A stretch of DNA of 46,903 nucleotides, from assembly GCA_024681775.1 (NCBI GenBank), contig JAILAF010000139.1, positions 1 to 46,903 of the forward strand, written 5' to 3'. A program made the position numbers and the translations under genes. How positions within the stretch are numbered: position 1 is the stretch's first letter; each line of letters starts with the position of its first letter. Source of the DNA: Lachnospiraceae bacterium (GTDB lineage: Bacteria; Bacillota; Clostridia; Lachnospirales; Lachnospiraceae). Of the stretch, positions 7,897 through 15,944 are shown one piece after another. Below the pieces are notes generated by a model that was not told the DNA's origin, did no database searches, and saw nothing but the letters and a program-made list of their open reading frames with translations.

Positions 7897-9213
7897 ATGA
7901 CAAAATACACATTTTCAGGAGGGGTCCATCCTTTTGACGGCAAGAGCCTGTCCAAGGATAAGCCAATCACAAAGCTGGACGCTCAAAAGGAGATGGTCTA
8001 CCCGCTTTCACAGCATATCGGGGCTCCCGCAAAGGCAATTGTTGCCAAGGGAGATCATGTGAAGGCAGGCCAGATGATCGCAGAGTCCGGCGGATTTGTG
8101 TCCGCACCGGTGCACAGCAGTGTATCGGGTACCGTAAAAAATATCGAACCCCGCAGGACCGTTACCGGGGACCGGGTCATGAGCATCATCATCGAGAATG
8201 ATGAAGCCTGTGAATGGGTGGATCCGGATCCCGTAGAGGACTGGGAACATGCGGACCGGGAGACCATCATTCATGCCATCCGTAACGCCGGCGTGGTGGG
8301 TATGGGCGGTGCAGGCTTCCCCACGGCGGTGAAGCTGTCCCCCAAGGAGCCGGAGAAGATCGAATATATCATCGCCAATTGCGCCGAGTGCGAGCCCTAC
8401 CTGACCAGTGACTATCGCCGAATGCTGGAGGAGCCGGAAAAACTGGTGACGGGCCTGAAGATCATCATGAGCCTGTTTCCCCACGCACACGGCATCCTCG
8501 CCATCGAGGACAATAAGCCCGACTGCATTCAGCTCCTGCGGAAGATGACGGAGAACGAACCTGACATTGATGTCAGAGCGCTTCAGACCAAATATCCCCA
8601 GGGTGCGGAGCGCGCCCTGATCTTTGCCACCACCGGTCGCATGATCAATTCTACCATGCTTCCTGCGGATGCGGGCTGCATCGTGGACAACGTGGATACC
8701 ATCGTTGCGATCTATCATGCCGTGGTGGAGGGCATACCCCTGACTGAGCGCATCGTCACCGTTACGGGTGATGCAGTGAAGGATCCCAGGAATTTCAAGA
8801 TCCCCATCGGTGTCAGTTATGATTATCTGTTGGAGGCGGACGGGGGCTTTGTGAAGGATCCTGAGAAGATCATCTGTGGCGGCCCCATGATGGGTTTTGC
8901 CATGTACGGCCTGGACGTCCCTACAACGAAGACCTCCACCGCGCTGCTTGCCATGACGAAGGATGAGGTGGCGGCTTCCGAGCCCGGCCCCTGCATTCGC
9001 TGCGGCAAATGCGTGGAAGTATGCCCCGGCCATGTGATGCCTTTCCAGCTGGCCAACTGTGCAGAGCACGGCGACGAGGAGGGGTTCCTGAAAGGGAACG
9101 GCATGGAGTGCTGCGAGTGCGGCTGCTGCAGCTTTGTCTGCCCTGCCAAGCGCCACCTGACCCAGTCCATCAAGTCCATGCGTAAAATTCAACTAGGAAA
9201 GAGGAAGAAGTGA
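7897..9213 (+). CDS. rnfC: Rnf complex subunit C (NADH-binding, FeS)
   Basis: A 438-residue RnfC, the peripheral subunit of the ion-pumping ferredoxin:NAD+ oxidoreductase. It carries the NADH/FMN-binding fold: VVGMGGAGFPTAVKL resembles the Gly-rich loop of NuoF. C-terminal [4Fe-4S] motifs are CIRCGKCVEVCP and CCECGCCSFVCP (about residues 365-415). The N-terminal barrel-sandwich-like part includes HIGAPAKAIVAKGDHVKAG. The start ATG at 7897 follows an AAAGGATGAGAGG-rich region; an upstream in-frame ATG at 7816 lies in promoter sequence and was rejected. It is first in a complete rnfCDGEAB operon, the usual order in Clostridia. Confidence 0.96.
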   Translation: MTKYTFSGGVHPFDGKSLSKDKPITKLDAQKEMVYPLSQHIGAPAKAIVAKGDHVKAGQMIAESGGFVSAPVHSSVSGTVKNIEPRRTVTGDRVMSIIIENDEACEWVDPDPVEDWEHADRETIIHAIRNAGVVGMGGAGFPTAVKLSPKEPEKIEYIIANCAECEPYLTSDYRRMLEEPEKLVTGLKIIMSLFPHAHGILAIEDNKPDCIQLLRKMTENEPDIDVRALQTKYPQGAERALIFATTGRMINSTMLPADAGCIVDNVDTIVAIYHAVVEGIPLTERIVTVTGDAVKDPRNFKIPIGVSYDYLLEADGGFVKDPEKIICGGPMMGFAMYGLDVPTTKTSTALLAMTKDEVAASEPGPCIRCGKCVEVCPGHVMPFQLANCAEHGDEEGFLKGNGMECCECGCCSFVCPAKRHLTQSIKSMRKIQLGKRKK

Positions 9214-9219
9214 TCTGTC

Positions 9220-10176
9220 ATGAGTGAACAAATCTATCATGTATCATCCAATCCCCATATCCGGAGCAAGGTGACCACATCCTCCATCATGCTCCTGGTG
9301 CTCATCGCACTGCTTCCCACCACCGGCTTTGGGATATGGAACTTCGGATTCCGCGCCCTGGCAGTGGTCCTTGTGTGTATCGGAAGCGCCGTTGCGACGG
9401 AGAGCATTTTTTGTCTGATCGTTAAGAAAAAACAGACCGTGAAGGACCTGTCCGCTGTGGTGACGGGACTCCTGCTTGCCCTGAACCTGCCGGTGACCAT
9501 CCCTCTGTGGATGGCGGCCCTGGGCAGCATCTTCGCCATTCTGGTGGTGAAGCTCCTCTTCGGCGGTCTGGGACAGAACTTTATGAACCCGGCACTGGGC
9601 GGCAGATGCTTTCTGCTGATCTCGTTTCCCACGGCCATGACTGCTTTTGCCACCGATGCCTACACCGGTGCAACGCCCCTGGCAGTGATGAAGAGCGGCG
9701 GAAGCGTTAATGTGATGGATATGATCATCGGCCGGACCTCCGGCACCATCGGTGAGACCTCCGTCATCGCCATCGTCATCGGTGCCTGCATCCTGCTCCT
9801 TTGCGGCGTCATCGATCTGAAGATCCCCGCATCTTATATTCTCAGCTTTGCCTGCTTTATCCTGCTCTTCGGAGGGCATGGCTTTGATCCCGCCTTCCTG
9901 GCAGCTCATCTGGCAGGCGGCGGACTCATGCTGGGAGCATTCTTCATGGCGACGGACTATGTCACCAGTCCCATCACCCCCATGGGGAAGATCGTTTTCG
10001 GCATCTTCCTGGGGATCCTCACCGGGATCTTCCGGATCTTCGGCCCCGGCAGTGAGGGCGTGTCCTACGCCATCATCATCGGCAATCTGCTGGTACCTCT
10101 GATCGAGAAGGTCACGGTACCGACGCCCTTTGGATTTACGAAGAAAAAATCTGCGAAAGGAGGGAAGCAGGCATGA
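9220..10176 (+). CDS. rnfD: Rnf complex subunit D (membrane flavoprotein)
   Basis: A 318-residue polytopic membrane protein, homologous to NqrB. Hydrophobic helices run from about residue 20 to 300. DAYTGATPLAVMK contains the TGAT-type motif whose Thr carries covalent FMN in RnfD/NqrB. It is one of the candidate ion-translocating subunits. It begins 6 nt after rnfC and its last 4 nt overlap rnfG, so the genes are translationally coupled. PHIRSKVTTSSIMLLVLIALLP at the N terminus is typical of the family. Confidence 0.96.
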   Translation: MSEQIYHVSSNPHIRSKVTTSSIMLLVLIALLPTTGFGIWNFGFRALAVVLVCIGSAVATESIFCLIVKKKQTVKDLSAVVTGLLLALNLPVTIPLWMAALGSIFAILVVKLLFGGLGQNFMNPALGGRCFLLISFPTAMTAFATDAYTGATPLAVMKSGGSVNVMDMIIGRTSGTIGETSVIAIVIGACILLLCGVIDLKIPASYILSFACFILLFGGHGFDPAFLAAHLAGGGLMLGAFFMATDYVTSPITPMGKIVFGIFLGILTGIFRIFGPGSEGVSYAIIIGNLLVPLIEKVTVPTPFGFTKKKSAKGGKQA

Positions 10177-10805
10177 ATGAAATGTCGGCAGGCAAAGACA
10201 TCCGGATCATGTTGAAGGAAGCCTTTACCCTCTTTGCGATCACCCTCATCGCAGGACTTCTTTTGGGTTTTATCTATCAGCTGACCAAAGACCCAATAGC
10301 CGAGCAGGAGGCTCTGGCGGTGCAGAATGCCTGCAGAAGCGTTTTTTCAACGGCAGACTCCTTCAAACTGACGGATCTGTCACCTTCCGCTGCGCAGGCA
10401 GAAGAGTACAAAAAGCTGGGCGTTACCATCGGTGAGGTCTATGAGGCACTGGATGCATCCGGGAACTTCCTGGGCTATGTGCTCCGCTCTGCCTCCAATC
10501 AAGGCTACGGCGGCGATATCGTGCTGTATCTGGGCGTGGCTTCTGACGGTACGCTCCGGGACGTTTCAATCCTGGAGATCTCCGAGACGGCTGGCCTGGG
10601 CATGAATGCGGAATCCGTGCTGGTGCCCCAGTTCCATGAAAAATCCGTCCCGCAGTTTTCTTACACCAAGACAGGTGCTGCCGCGGAAGATGAGATCGAT
10701 GCCATCAGCGGTGCCACCATTACCACCAGGGCTTTCGTGAATGCCGTGAACTGCGGTCTTTCCTATGCCATCGATGAGATGAAGGGAGGTGCCGGCAATG
10801 AATAA
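10173..10805 (+). CDS. rnfG: Rnf complex subunit G (covalent FMN subunit)
   Basis: A 210-residue protein with one N-terminal membrane helix (about residues 15-37) and an extracytoplasmic FMN-binding domain. DAISGATITTRAFVNAV near residue 175 is the SGATxTT signature; the second Thr is flavinylated by ApbE. No apbE gene is in the window. NQGYGGDIVLYLGV is the other family landmark. It overlaps rnfD by 4 nt and rnfE by 8 nt. Confidence 0.95.
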   Translation: MNEMSAGKDIRIMLKEAFTLFAITLIAGLLLGFIYQLTKDPIAEQEALAVQNACRSVFSTADSFKLTDLSPSAAQAEEYKKLGVTIGEVYEALDASGNFLGYVLRSASNQGYGGDIVLYLGVASDGTLRDVSILEISETAGLGMNAESVLVPQFHEKSVPQFSYTKTGAAAEDEIDAISGATITTRAFVNAVNCGLSYAIDEMKGGAGNE

Positions 10806-11634
10806 AGTCAGCGAACGCCTGGTCAACGGCATAGTCAAGGAAAATCCCACCTTTGTTCTGGCACTGGGCATGTGTCCCACCCTTGCTGTGACCACCTCCG
10901 CCATCAACGGTCTGGGCATGGGTCTGACCACCACCGTGGTCCTCACCTTAAGTAACCTGATCATCTCCCTGCTGCGGAAGGTGATCCCCAACCGGGTGCG
11001 TATCCCTGCATTTATCGTCATCGTGGCTTCTTTTGTGACCATGGTGCAGCTCCTTTTGCAGGCATACCTGCCCTCTCTAAACAGCGCTCTGGGCGTCTAT
11101 ATCCCCCTGATCGTTGTCAACTGCATCATCCTGGGTCGTGCGGAGAGCTACGCGTACCACAATCCCCCCATCCCGTCCTTCTTTGACGGTGTGGGCATGG
11201 GACTGGGCTTTTCCATCGCCCTGACCCTCATCGGTATGCTCCGCGAGCTGCTGGGAGCGGGAGAGCTCTTCGGCGCGCGCGTGATGCCCGCTTCCTTCGT
11301 TCCCATCAATATCTTCATCATGGCCCCCGGCGCCTTTTTCGTGGTGGCAGCCCTGACGGCGGTGATGAATGTGGTCAAGGAAAAAATGGCAGCCAAGGGC
11401 AAGGACGTGTCCAAGTTTGGAAACGGCTGCGGCAGCGAGTGCGCATCCTGCGAGTTGGCCTGCGGCTCCCGCAAAGCGGAGTTCGCGGCTGCGGAGAAAG
11501 CTCCCGAAAAGTCCGTTGACCGTGCAGATGCCAAAGCGCCTGTGACGGAAACACCGAAGGAAGAAACACAAACTTTGGAAGCACAGGAAAAGAAACCGGA
11601 AACGGATAACAAAGAGAAAGGAGAGGAAAAATGA
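10798..11634 (+). CDS. rnfE: Rnf complex subunit E with Cys-rich C-terminal extension
   Basis: A 278-residue polytopic membrane protein homologous to NqrD. The core (about residues 1-205) carries the transmembrane helices, with NPTFVLALGMCPTLAVTTSAINGLGMG and the VNCIILGRAE motif holding the membrane cysteines that bind the Rnf [2Fe-2S] centre with RnfA. Beyond the core there is an extra tail of about 70 residues. It begins with a C-x3-C-x2-C-x3-C cluster (Cys211, 215, 218, 222) and ends in a Lys/Glu-rich low-complexity stretch. The E. coli homologue RsxE is about 231 residues. I chose the ATG at 10798, which has AGGGAGG 8 nt upstream. Confidence 0.94.
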   Translation: MNKVSERLVNGIVKENPTFVLALGMCPTLAVTTSAINGLGMGLTTTVVLTLSNLIISLLRKVIPNRVRIPAFIVIVASFVTMVQLLLQAYLPSLNSALGVYIPLIVVNCIILGRAESYAYHNPPIPSFFDGVGMGLGFSIALTLIGMLRELLGAGELFGARVMPASFVPINIFIMAPGAFFVVAALTAVMNVVKEKMAAKGKDVSKFGNGCGSECASCELACGSRKAEFAAAEKAPEKSVDRADAKAPVTETPKEETQTLEAQEKKPETDNKEKGEEK

Positions 11635-12209
11635 TCAAAGAATTATTGATGCTCCTGATAGGCTCCTCTCTGGTCTCCAACGTGGTCCTGAGCCAGTTCC
11701 TGGGCCTGTGTCCCTTCCTGGGCGTATCCAAGAAGATCAAGACCGCATCCGGCATGGGGGCGGCGGTGATTTTTGTCATCACTCTGGCCAGCGCCGTCGC
11801 CGGCGTGGTCTACAAATTCATCCTGACGCCCCTGCATCTGGAGTATCTCCAGACCATCGTCTTTATTCTGGTGATCGCTGCGCTGGTGCAGTTCGTTGAG
11901 ATGTTCCTGCGCAAGGCCATGCCTGCTCTCTATCAGGCTCTGGGCGTGTATCTGCCCCTCATCACCACCAACTGTGCGGTGCTGGGCGTCGCCCTCACCA
12001 ACGTGCAGAAGGAGTACGGTATCGGCACCGGGATCGTCAACGGCTTCGGTACTGCAGTGGGCTTTACCATCGCCATCGTCATCCTTGCGGGACTCCGGGA
12101 GCGGATGGAATACAACGACTTCCCGGGCCCCATCAAGGGTCAGCCTGCGGTGCTCCTGACCGCCGGACTCATGGCCATCGCCTTCTGCGGCTTTTCCGGC
12201 CTGCTTTGA
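11631..12209 (+). CDS. rnfA: Rnf complex subunit A
   Basis: A 192-residue membrane protein with about six helices, homologous to NqrE. NVVLSQFLGLCPFLGVSKK and LITTNCAVLGVAL carry the two conserved membrane cysteines that bind the shared [2Fe-2S] cluster with RnfE. The length is normal. The ATG at 11631 overlaps the rnfE stop by 4 nt and has GGAGAGG just upstream. Confidence 0.96.
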   Translation: MIKELLMLLIGSSLVSNVVLSQFLGLCPFLGVSKKIKTASGMGAAVIFVITLASAVAGVVYKFILTPLHLEYLQTIVFILVIAALVQFVEMFLRKAMPALYQALGVYLPLITTNCAVLGVALTNVQKEYGIGTGIVNGFGTAVGFTIAIVILAGLRERMEYNDFPGPIKGQPAVLLTAGLMAIAFCGFSGLL

Positions 12210-12236
12210 ATTTGATCATCGATAGGAGAACTGATT

Positions 12237-13028
12237 ATGAGCGTAACAGGAATCCTGGTCGCTGCGGGGATCGTAGCGGCGGTTGGTATCTTTGTCGGAC
12301 TGTTTCTGGGCATCGCGGGAATCCGCTTTAAGGTGGAGGTCGATCCCAGAGAAGAAGAAGTTTTGGCGGCTCTCCCCGGAAACAACTGCGGCGGTTGCGG
12401 CTATCCCGGTTGCTCGGGTCTTGCGACGGCCATCGTTAAGGGAGAGGCTCCGGTAAACGGCTGCCCCGTGGGCGGGGAGCCCGTGGGAAAGAAGATCGGG
12501 GAGATCATGGGCGTGGACGCGGAAGAGAGCACCCGTATGGTGGCTTTCGTGGCCTGCGCCGGAGATTGTGACAAGGCTGTCAGGAATTACGAATACACCG
12601 GTGTGGAGGATTGCTCCGTCATGGCTTTCGTTCCCGGCGGCGGACCCAAGGGCTGCAGGAGCGGCTGCTGCGGCTTTGGAAGCTGCGTCAAGGCCTGCCC
12701 CTTCGATGCCATCCATGTGGTAAACGGAATCGCCGTGGTGGACAAGGAGGCCTGCAAAGCTTGCGGAAAATGTGTGGCTGCCTGTCCCAAGCACCTCATC
12801 AGCCTGATCCCTTATGATGCAAAGCATATGGTGGCCTGCAGCTCTACAGACAAGGGCCCCGACACCATGAAAGCCTGCTCTGTGGGCTGTATCGGCTGCG
12901 GCATTTGTGTGAAGAACTGTGAGTTCGGTGCTATTACTGTGGAGAATTTTCATGCCACCATCGATCAGGAAAAATGCACCGGCTGCGGTGCCTGCGTCGC
13001 AAAATGCCCGAAGAAGGCCATCCTGTAA
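12237..13028 (+). CDS. rnfB: Rnf complex subunit B (polyferredoxin)
   Basis: A 263-residue RnfB, the ferredoxin-accepting subunit. One N-terminal membrane helix (about 5-27) precedes a Cys cluster NNCGGCGYPGCSGLA that binds one [4Fe-4S]. Further [4Fe-4S] motifs follow: CGFGSCVKACP, CKACGKCVAACP, CIGCGICVKNC and CTGCGACVAKCP. This multi-ferredoxin form is the clostridial type and is longer than E. coli RsxB. It is the last gene of the operon. The Rnf complex couples electron flow from reduced ferredoxin to NAD+ with Na+ or H+ export; which ion is used here cannot be told from the sequence. Confidence 0.96.
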   Translation: MSVTGILVAAGIVAAVGIFVGLFLGIAGIRFKVEVDPREEEVLAALPGNNCGGCGYPGCSGLATAIVKGEAPVNGCPVGGEPVGKKIGEIMGVDAEESTRMVAFVACAGDCDKAVRNYEYTGVEDCSVMAFVPGGGPKGCRSGCCGFGSCVKACPFDAIHVVNGIAVVDKEACKACGKCVAACPKHLISLIPYDAKHMVACSSTDKGPDTMKACSVGCIGCGICVKNCEFGAITVENFHATIDQEKCTGCGACVAKCPKKAIL

Positions 13029-13124
13029 ACGGATCTCATGGATCTGTGCCCCGCAGCAAGAATGCGGAAACGGCACAGAGCGAAAAGAAAACCGGGAGCA
13101 AAGCGCCCGGTTTGGGGTGAACAC

Positions 13125-14204
13125 TTGAAACTACCCGGAATGGAAGACGATAAAGTAAAAATTTCGCCTCATATCCTGACTGCCATCGTGTCTGCTGCCG
13201 TGGTATTTGTCATCATCCTGGCCATCGTGCTGGGGATGAACAAGCGGCCGGAAACGGTAACGGTAGCGCAGCCGGAAAGCACCGATTCTACTGAGGAGGA
13301 GCTGCCGGATGTCACTTATGGCACGGGACATCCCGAGGATCTGGACTTCTGGGATCTCTACCCTTCGGAAAAGACGCCGGATACGGTGCCACTGGAGGAA
13401 GTGAAGGAAGATCCCCTGGGAGGCGAAGCGCCGGATCCTGCCACCGACGGCAAGCACACCCTGGTGGTGCTGCCCGATGGCAGCGAGGAATGGGTGACCA
13501 TCAACCGGTATCTGCCGGAGCACACCTATGATTACACCAATCTGGTGGCCCAGGGAGATATGATGGAGTATTACATCGACGGTCGCAAGGCATCCACCTT
13601 AGGCATCGATGTATCCAAGTATCAGGATTATATCGATTTTCAGGCGGTGAAAAAGGCGGGCATCGACTTTGTCATGATCCGTGCCGGCGTCCGGGGCTAT
13701 ACCACCGGCCAGCTTTCTCTGGACGAGATGTTCCTGGACAATCTGGATCGGGCTTCCAAAGCAGGACTGCAGATCGGTCTTTACTTTACCTCCCAGGCCC
13801 TGACGGCGGAGGAGGCGGAGCAGGAGGCATCCCTGATCCTTTCCAATATCGGCGAAGCTGTCATCACCTATCCCATCGCCATCGATATGGGCTATGTGGA
13901 CAACGACACCGCCCGGATCGAAGGCCTCACCAGAACGGAGAAGACGGAGGTCACCAAGGCCTTCCTGGATACCATCGCCAAGGGCGGCTACACCGCCATG
14001 ATCAAAGGCAACAAGGAGTGGCTCATCAAGGAGATCGACCTCTCCAAGCTGACGGACTATGATATCTGGCTCTGCCAGAACCAGGATCTGCCCGATTATC
14101 CCTACCAGTTCTCCATGTGGCAATACAAGCTCTCCGGCAAGGTGAGCGGCGTTACCGGGTATGTGAGTATGGACATCTGCTTCGTGGATTACACGGCCAA
14201 GTAA
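13125..14204 (+). CDS. Membrane-anchored GH25-type lysozyme-like protein, catalytic Glu missing
   Basis: A 359-residue protein if it starts at the TTG at 13125 (GGGGTGA upstream), or 354 from the ATG at 13140. One membrane helix (about residues 17-38), an acidic linker, then a GH25 domain (about 155-359). GIDVSKYQDYIDF carries the first GH25 Asp (Asp162). The catalytic D-x-E triplet of GH25, expected after the strand YPIAI, reads Asp254-Met-Gly256, so the catalytic Glu is replaced by Gly. GH25 enzymes cleave peptidoglycan between MurNAc and GlcNAc; this one may bind but not cut. It lies 96 nt after rnfB and ends at a strong terminator. Confidence 0.82.
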   Translation: MKLPGMEDDKVKISPHILTAIVSAAVVFVIILAIVLGMNKRPETVTVAQPESTDSTEEELPDVTYGTGHPEDLDFWDLYPSEKTPDTVPLEEVKEDPLGGEAPDPATDGKHTLVVLPDGSEEWVTINRYLPEHTYDYTNLVAQGDMMEYYIDGRKASTLGIDVSKYQDYIDFQAVKKAGIDFVMIRAGVRGYTTGQLSLDEMFLDNLDRASKAGLQIGLYFTSQALTAEEAEQEASLILSNIGEAVITYPIAIDMGYVDNDTARIEGLTRTEKTEVTKAFLDTIAKGGYTAMIKGNKEWLIKEIDLSKLTDYDIWLCQNQDLPDYPYQFSMWQYKLSGKVSGVTGYVSMDICFVDYTAK

Positions 14205-14320
14205 GCGTGTGAAAGAGTTAAAGCGTAAGAAAATATGATGTACAAGCACGAAATAGAATAGAGAGAAAGCGTACTGGATTTGTATGATCTCCTTCATTCG
14301 GTACAGACAGTGTTAATAGA

Positions 14321-14356
14321 TTGCAGGTAACCCGCGAGGTTGCCTGCAGTTTTTTA
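14321..14356 (+). terminator. Rho-independent terminator after GH25 gene
   Basis: TTGCAGGTAACC (14321-14332) pairs with GGTTGCCTGCAG (14338-14349) over 12 bp with two G-T wobbles and a CGCGA loop. A TTTTTT run follows. It ends the rnf/GH25 transcription unit. Confidence 0.85.
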
Positions 14357-14395
14357 TGCCTGCTTTTTTTACCTGCAGATTTTTAAGCCTGCGTT
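14342..14395 (+). repeat. Four degenerate CCTGC-T-run units
   Basis: Starting in the right arm of the terminator, CCTGC is followed by a T-run four times (near 14343, 14359, 14372 and 14388). The copies look like repeated 3' halves of a terminator. Their CCTGC core is the same as in the hairpins after cheR at 6.5 kb. Confidence 0.5.
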
Positions 14396-14456
14396 TTTTA
14401 TATTCAGGCAAAACGTTACTATGGAGATGAGACAGATTTACAGGAGACAATCGTAC

Positions 14457-14485
14457 TTGACTTTTCTTCAAGTGGGGCGTATAGT
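14457..14485 (+). promoter_or_regulatory. Probable sigma-A promoter upstream of the phased array
   Basis: TTGACT (14457-14462) and TATAGT (14480-14485) are separated by exactly 17 nt. Transcription would start near 14492 and run through the array at 14612-14959 and on into the nuclease-like gene. A short inverted repeat, ACTTG...CAAGT, overlaps the -35 region (14455-14473) and could be an operator. Confidence 0.55.
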
Positions 14486-14611
14486 CGTTTTCGGTTTCGA
14501 TGGTTCTTAAGTAACACTCTGATTCTGGCATTTCGCCACGTGATTCCGATCGTTATAGAAGATGATAGGTTGATGGGCGGTGCGTTTTGTACCGGAATTC
14601 AAGCTGGGCTG

Positions 14612-14959
14612 CACGCACGAAGTATGTTATGCCGCCAACGCGTGTAGAGAGGGGTCGAGAGTTGCACGCGGTTTTTCACTTTATAGTTTTTAGCGTGCAG
14701 TGCATTTTTAGGGCTACACGCTGATTGGGAGAATTGTTCTGTAGGCGTGTACGGTTTTGGATTTGACTGCACGCGTGAAGAAGAAAGAATTGCTTCTGCG
14801 TGTTGTAGCCTCGAGCGCAGGCATGCAATAGCACACATTTCTTCACTTCGCGTGTAGTTCGGACATAGGGAGTGCACGCGCCGGAAGAGAAAACAATGAA
14901 ATGCGTGTAGCCAGAATTTATACCTACACGCGAGGGCTGAATTTTGAACTCGGTGCGTG
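14612..14959. repeat. Phased array of 14 alternating CACGC/GCGTG motifs
   Basis: Pentamer cores alternate in orientation without exception. CACGC occurs at 14612, 14665, 14717, 14770, 14822 (as CATGC), 14875 and 14927. GCGTG occurs at 14640, 14693, 14745, 14798, 14850, 14903 and 14955. CACGC to the next GCGTG is always 28 bp (23-nt gap, seven of seven). GCGTG to the next CACGC alternates 25, 24, 25, 24, 25, 24 bp. Many cores extend to CTACACGC, TGCACGCG or GCGTGTAG. The intervening sequences are all different. No protein-coding frame with repeat-like content is seen. The array lies between a probable promoter and the nuclease-like gene. Confidence 0.85.
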
Positions 14960-14980
14960 CATAGAAAACCATTAGCAGAG

Positions 14981-15045
14981 GGTGGACGCTGAGCAGTATG
15001 GGTGGACGCTGAGAAGTATGGGCGGACGTGGAGAAGTATGGGACG
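14981..15045 (+). repeat. 20-bp tandem repeats, three copies plus part
   Basis: Three 20-bp units at 14981-15000, 15001-15020 and 15021-15040, the first being GGTGGACGCTGAGCAGTATG. The second differs from it at one position and the third at a few. A broken fourth copy begins at 15041. The repeats follow the phased array and end about 20 nt before the ribosome binding site of the nuclease-like gene. Confidence 0.85.
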
Positions 15046-15113
15046 GATACGAATAATTTCATGTATAGGAGGACAAAGTAATCGAGAACTATAAGAAGCA
15101 ATTAGAGGAACAG

Positions 15114-15878
15114 GTGCGCAACATTGAAAATATGATGATCAAGGTGGATCGTCGAATGCGACAATCCAAATTTAGTGATAAGCGTAAGGTTCGAGTTTGT
15201 GTAAAGAAAACCGGATATCAGTATTATCTGGAAGGTGATGATAGCCCGCGAACCTATGTCAAGAAAGAGAATCTTGCAACTGTACAGGCGATTGTACAAC
15301 ACGAGTATGACGAACAGGTGATGAAGGAACTTCGAAATACGAAGTATCGTATTGACCGCTTTCTACGCCAATACAACATGGATGCTGTCGAGAACATTTA
15401 CGACAAGTTATGTGATGCAAGAAAAGCTCTTGTCACACCCATCATCGAACCGGATGAAGCGTTCATCCAATCATGGAAACAAAGGCACATCGGTGGGCAG
15501 AATGATTATCCTGCAACCGGTACATATCTTACGGAACAAGGCGAAACTGTCCGTTCCAAATCTGAAAAGATACTGGCAGATCTTTTTCTAAAGTATGGAA
15601 TCCCATACACTTATGAACCCCAATTACGAATAAAAAACGGGACATACTTTTATCCGGACTTCGCATTACTAAACGTGCGAAGGAGGAAGACATTTTACTG
15701 GGAACACTTTGGACTTATCTCGGATGGAAATTATGCATCCAAGGCATTGCAGAAACTCCAAACGTACGAAGCGGATGGCTTGGTTGCAGGTGAGAATCTC
15801 ATTCTTTCCATGGAGTGTGAATCGATGCCGTTGGATGTGGGGTTGGTTGTGGAAAAAGTGGAAAAATACTTGCTGTAG
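15114..15878 (+). CDS. PD-(D/E)XK nuclease-like protein
   Basis: A protein of 254 residues from the GTG at 15114. I do not recognise a named family. The C-terminal third has the arrangement of a PD-(D/E)XK nuclease: an acidic helix residue in RSKSEKILADLF (Glu151), then YFYPDFALL (Asp182), then FYWEHFG (Glu197-x-His199, where Lys is usual). The N terminus is a charged helix, probably coiled coil. The frame continues upstream as IENYKKQLEEQVRNIE to an ATC at 15081 that sits 8 nt after a perfect AGGAGG, so the true start may be a non-standard ATC. The base composition is clearly more AT-rich than its neighbours, which suggests transfer. A terminator follows. Confidence 0.7.
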   Translation: MRNIENMMIKVDRRMRQSKFSDKRKVRVCVKKTGYQYYLEGDDSPRTYVKKENLATVQAIVQHEYDEQVMKELRNTKYRIDRFLRQYNMDAVENIYDKLCDARKALVTPIIEPDEAFIQSWKQRHIGGQNDYPATGTYLTEQGETVRSKSEKILADLFLKYGIPYTYEPQLRIKNGTYFYPDFALLNVRRRKTFYWEHFGLISDGNYASKALQKLQTYEADGLVAGENLILSMECESMPLDVGLVVEKVEKYLL

Positions 15879-15944
15879 TTGAAGCGATACCGGACTGGTC
15901 CGGAATTCCCGACTCCGAGGGAAAGTAGATAAATTAAAGCAAGA

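Noticed and set aside
14612-14959. CRISPR array
   Set aside because: Spacers vary, but the conserved part is only 5-9 bp and alternates in orientation, unlike the direct repeats of CRISPR.
14599-15101. Minus-strand open frames of 92 and 141 codons through the array
   Set aside because: Amino-acid content looks random, the starts lack ribosome sites, and the array spacing does not follow codon phase.
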